The notes beneath the pieces were generated by a model, which was not told where the DNA came from, did no database searches, and saw only the letters and a list, made by a program, of their open reading frames with translations. Below, in pieces: positions 4,584-5,673 of a stretch of 5,673 nt of DNA. The stretch is from Candidatus Paceibacter sp. (GTDB lineage Bacteria > Patescibacteriota > Minisyncoccia > UBA6257 > HR35), in the NCBI GenBank assembly GCA_023255765.1, contig JAGDVT010000027.1, positions 1-5,673 on the forward strand, written 5' to 3'. Position 1 is the stretch's first letter. Every line of letters begins with the position of its first letter. Position numbers and translations under genes: made by a program.

Positions 4584-4731
4584 TCTTCTTTCTCCAATTT
4601 CTTCTAATTCTTTTAATATAGGCTAAGGATGTTTCGCTCCCAAAACTTTTCTTTAAAATGCCAAAAGCTTTTTTTATAAAGTAATTCCTATCTAAAGATG
4701 TTTTTGTTTTAATTATTTTTGTTATAGCCAT
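4570..4731 (-). CDS. Probable VapB-like antitoxin (53 aa)
   Basis: A 53-residue basic protein, MAITKIIKTKTSLD at the start and SLAYIKRIRRNWRKKNFIR at the end, directly upstream of and overlapping the PIN toxin gene, in the position of a VapB antitoxin. The size fits. The C-terminal part (SLAYIKRIRRNW) looks like the toxin-neutralising tail, and the N-terminal strand-like ITKIIKTKTSL could be a DNA-binding ribbon, but I cannot name the fold. The ATG at 4731 has no Shine-Dalgarno sequence; TATAAT (4747-4742) lies 10 nt upstream, so the mRNA would have a leader of at most a few bases. The stop TAG (4572-4570) falls inside the toxin's first codons. VapB/VapC complexes usually repress their own promoter; no clear operator is visible here. 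Confidence 0.78.
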   Translation of the reverse strand: MAITKIIKTKTSLDRNYFIKKAFGILKKSFGSETSLAYIKRIRRNWRKKNFIR

Positions 4732-4741
4732 TATTGATTAA

Positions 4742-4747
4742 ATTATA
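4742..4747 (-). promoter_or_regulatory. -10 box of the vapBC-like pair
   Basis: A perfect TATAAT on the minus strand, 10 nt before the antitoxin ATG. The expected start of transcription is about 4 nt upstream of the start codon. The -35 region is only T-rich. Confidence 0.5.
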
Positions 4748-4810
4748 ACATAAATAAAGAGAATTAAAAATTTTGGTGATAATAAAGTTTTAGCTTTGAG
4801 TATCGATTAT

Positions 4811-5272
4811 TTAAGTAACTATTTTCTTAATTTTTGATACTAAATCTAATAATTCTTTTTTAATTTTGTCTGCTCCTTTTAAATTATCATTTGAAAGATA
4901 GAAGTGCAAATCAGATATTAAATCTTGTAATTTATAAACATAATCAAAATTATTCTCTAAATCAAAAGCCTTGAAAATTTCGTATAATAAACCATTAGTA
5001 TTAATAGTTAAAGTTGGCCCATAATCATCAATAATCATTTTGTAATTTTTATGAGGAAAGATAAATTTATGGTCTATTACAAATAAGCAGATATCAGAGT
5101 ACTTTAATTTTGGATTTTTTATTAAATTATAAAGAGAGTCTAGAAAATTTATTAAGCTGCCCCTTATGTTTTTTAAATTGTTTTTCTTTAAATTGGGTTT
5201 TATCCCAAACATTGTATCTTGTTTCCTTGCTCTTATTAAATTTTTGTAAGTTTTTAGGTATAAATTAGACAT
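4811..5272 (-). CDS. Uncharacterised 153-aa protein, second gene of a right-edge pair
   Basis: Not recognised. The N-terminus is strongly basic (KTYKNLIRARKQD, KPNLKKNNLKN, 7-35). A hydrophobic strand ICLFVIDHKFIFP (61-73) and a DDYGPTLTINTNGLLYEIF segment (82-100) follow, then a long helical C-terminus with acidic and lysine heptads (DYVYKLQDLISDLHFYL, 110-126). No membrane span, signal or known catalytic motif is seen. The ATG follows the upstream stop after a single base and has no good Shine-Dalgarno sequence, so translation is probably coupled to the upstream gene. No clear terminator follows the TAA at 4811. Together with the upstream protein it forms a two-gene unit of unknown role. 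Confidence 0.82.
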   Translation of the reverse strand: MSNLYLKTYKNLIRARKQDTMFGIKPNLKKNNLKNIRGSLINFLDSLYNLIKNPKLKYSDICLFVIDHKFIFPHKNYKMIIDDYGPTLTINTNGLLYEIFKAFDLENNFDYVYKLQDLISDLHFYLSNDNLKGADKIKKELLDLVSKIKKIVT

Positions 5273-5273
5273 T

Positions 5274-5673
5274 TTATTCTAATTTATGATATAAGTCTGT
5301 TTTACCACAGTCTATTTTTACTCCATGTTTTAATCTTATTATATCTTTTTCAATATCTTCTAAAGATCTTACTGATATTCCGCTATGTTGATGAAATTCT
5401 AAATAATTTTCTAGATCAGTAATTAAACTAATAAATCCTTTAAAAAAATCTAATTCTTTGTTTTCCTCTAAATTTAATTTTCTAATAATTTCTTTTACTT
5501 TAGCCTCTTTGGCATATTCTTCGTTAAATTTTTTAATAACCGTTGCATCACTAAATAAATTATCCCAGTCAGAAATGAAAGGAATTAATATGCGGTTTAT
5601 TAAAAATTTTTTAATATCATTTGTTAATTCATTTTTGCTTTTTAAATCTTTTATATGTTTATTAAAGTAAAAT
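5274..5673 (-). CDS. Uncharacterised protein, partial (C-terminal 132 aa), first gene of the right-edge pair
   Basis: The frame is open from the right edge to TAA at 5276-5274, so the N-terminus lies outside the window. The visible part is helical and charged: a lysine-rich start, then ILIPFISDWDNLFSDAT, then KEIIRKLNLEENKELDFF, KGFISLITDLENYLEFHQH, and an end with DCGKTDLYHKLE. No domain is recognised. Codon choice (AAA, GAA, TTA, ATA) matches the neighbouring genes, and 132 codons without a stop on one strand in such AT-rich DNA is good evidence for a real gene. It ends one base before the ATG of the 153-aa gene, implying one transcript. Confidence 0.8.
   Translation of the reverse strand, partial: FYFNKHIKDLKSKNELTNDIKKFLINRILIPFISDWDNLFSDATVIKKFNEEYAKEAKVKEIIRKLNLEENKELDFFKGFISLITDLENYLEFHQHSGISVRSLEDIEKDIIRLKHGVKIDCGKTDLYHKLE

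Noticed and set aside
5458..5670. Hydrophobic plus-strand frame near the right edge
   Set aside because: It is the complement of a lysine- and glutamate-rich minus-strand gene, which gives spurious hydrophobic translations.
1..5673. CRISPR array, tRNA, rRNA or transposase
   Set aside because: No regularly spaced identical repeats, cloverleaf, rRNA signature or transposase motif was found on either strand.

Overview
The window is AT-rich bacterial DNA (roughly 30% G+C by eye) carrying mostly small genes of unrecognised function. Promoters look sigma70-like (TTGACT-17/18-TATAAT), five genes have strong GGAGG ribosome binding sites, and TGA works as a stop codon. No gene fixes the lineage. Small leaderless-looking genes next to strong Shine-Dalgarno genes and a VapBC-like pair would fit a candidate-phylum or other small-genome bacterium, but that is a guess.

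Layout. Positions 1-226 are mostly non-coding and hold a short degenerate ~10-bp repeat array. 227-1267 (minus) encodes a 346-aa protein with a possible PD-(D/E)XK-like nuclease core. A terminator hairpin whose 3' half contains that gene's putative -35 box separates it from 1358-1597 (minus), a 79-aa four-cysteine protein. A divergent promoter region with two CAACATC repeats 20 bp apart then leads to a plus-strand operon: a 285-aa unknown protein, a 128-aa unknown protein and a 51-aa proline-rich peptide. These are joined by overlaps and near-identical GGAGGTGA sites, and a terminator closes the operon. The operon plus its divergent small-protein gene is the best candidate here for an undescribed system.

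After a second degenerate repeat array comes a leaderless-looking Nudix hydrolase (3284-3685, plus). Next is a distinctly GC-richer island (about 3731-4030) with a 69-aa minus-strand gene and several inverted repeats. Further right, all on the minus strand, are a vapBC-like pair (antitoxin 4570-4731, PIN toxin 4212-4583) in which the toxin has no usable ATG and probably starts at ATT, and a two-gene unit of unknown function (5274-5673, cut by the window edge, and 4811-5272).

How the genes work together: only the VapB/VapC-like pair has a role readable from sequence (toxin-antitoxin). The 285/128/51-aa operon and the right-edge pair are inferred functional units from spacing and overlap alone.
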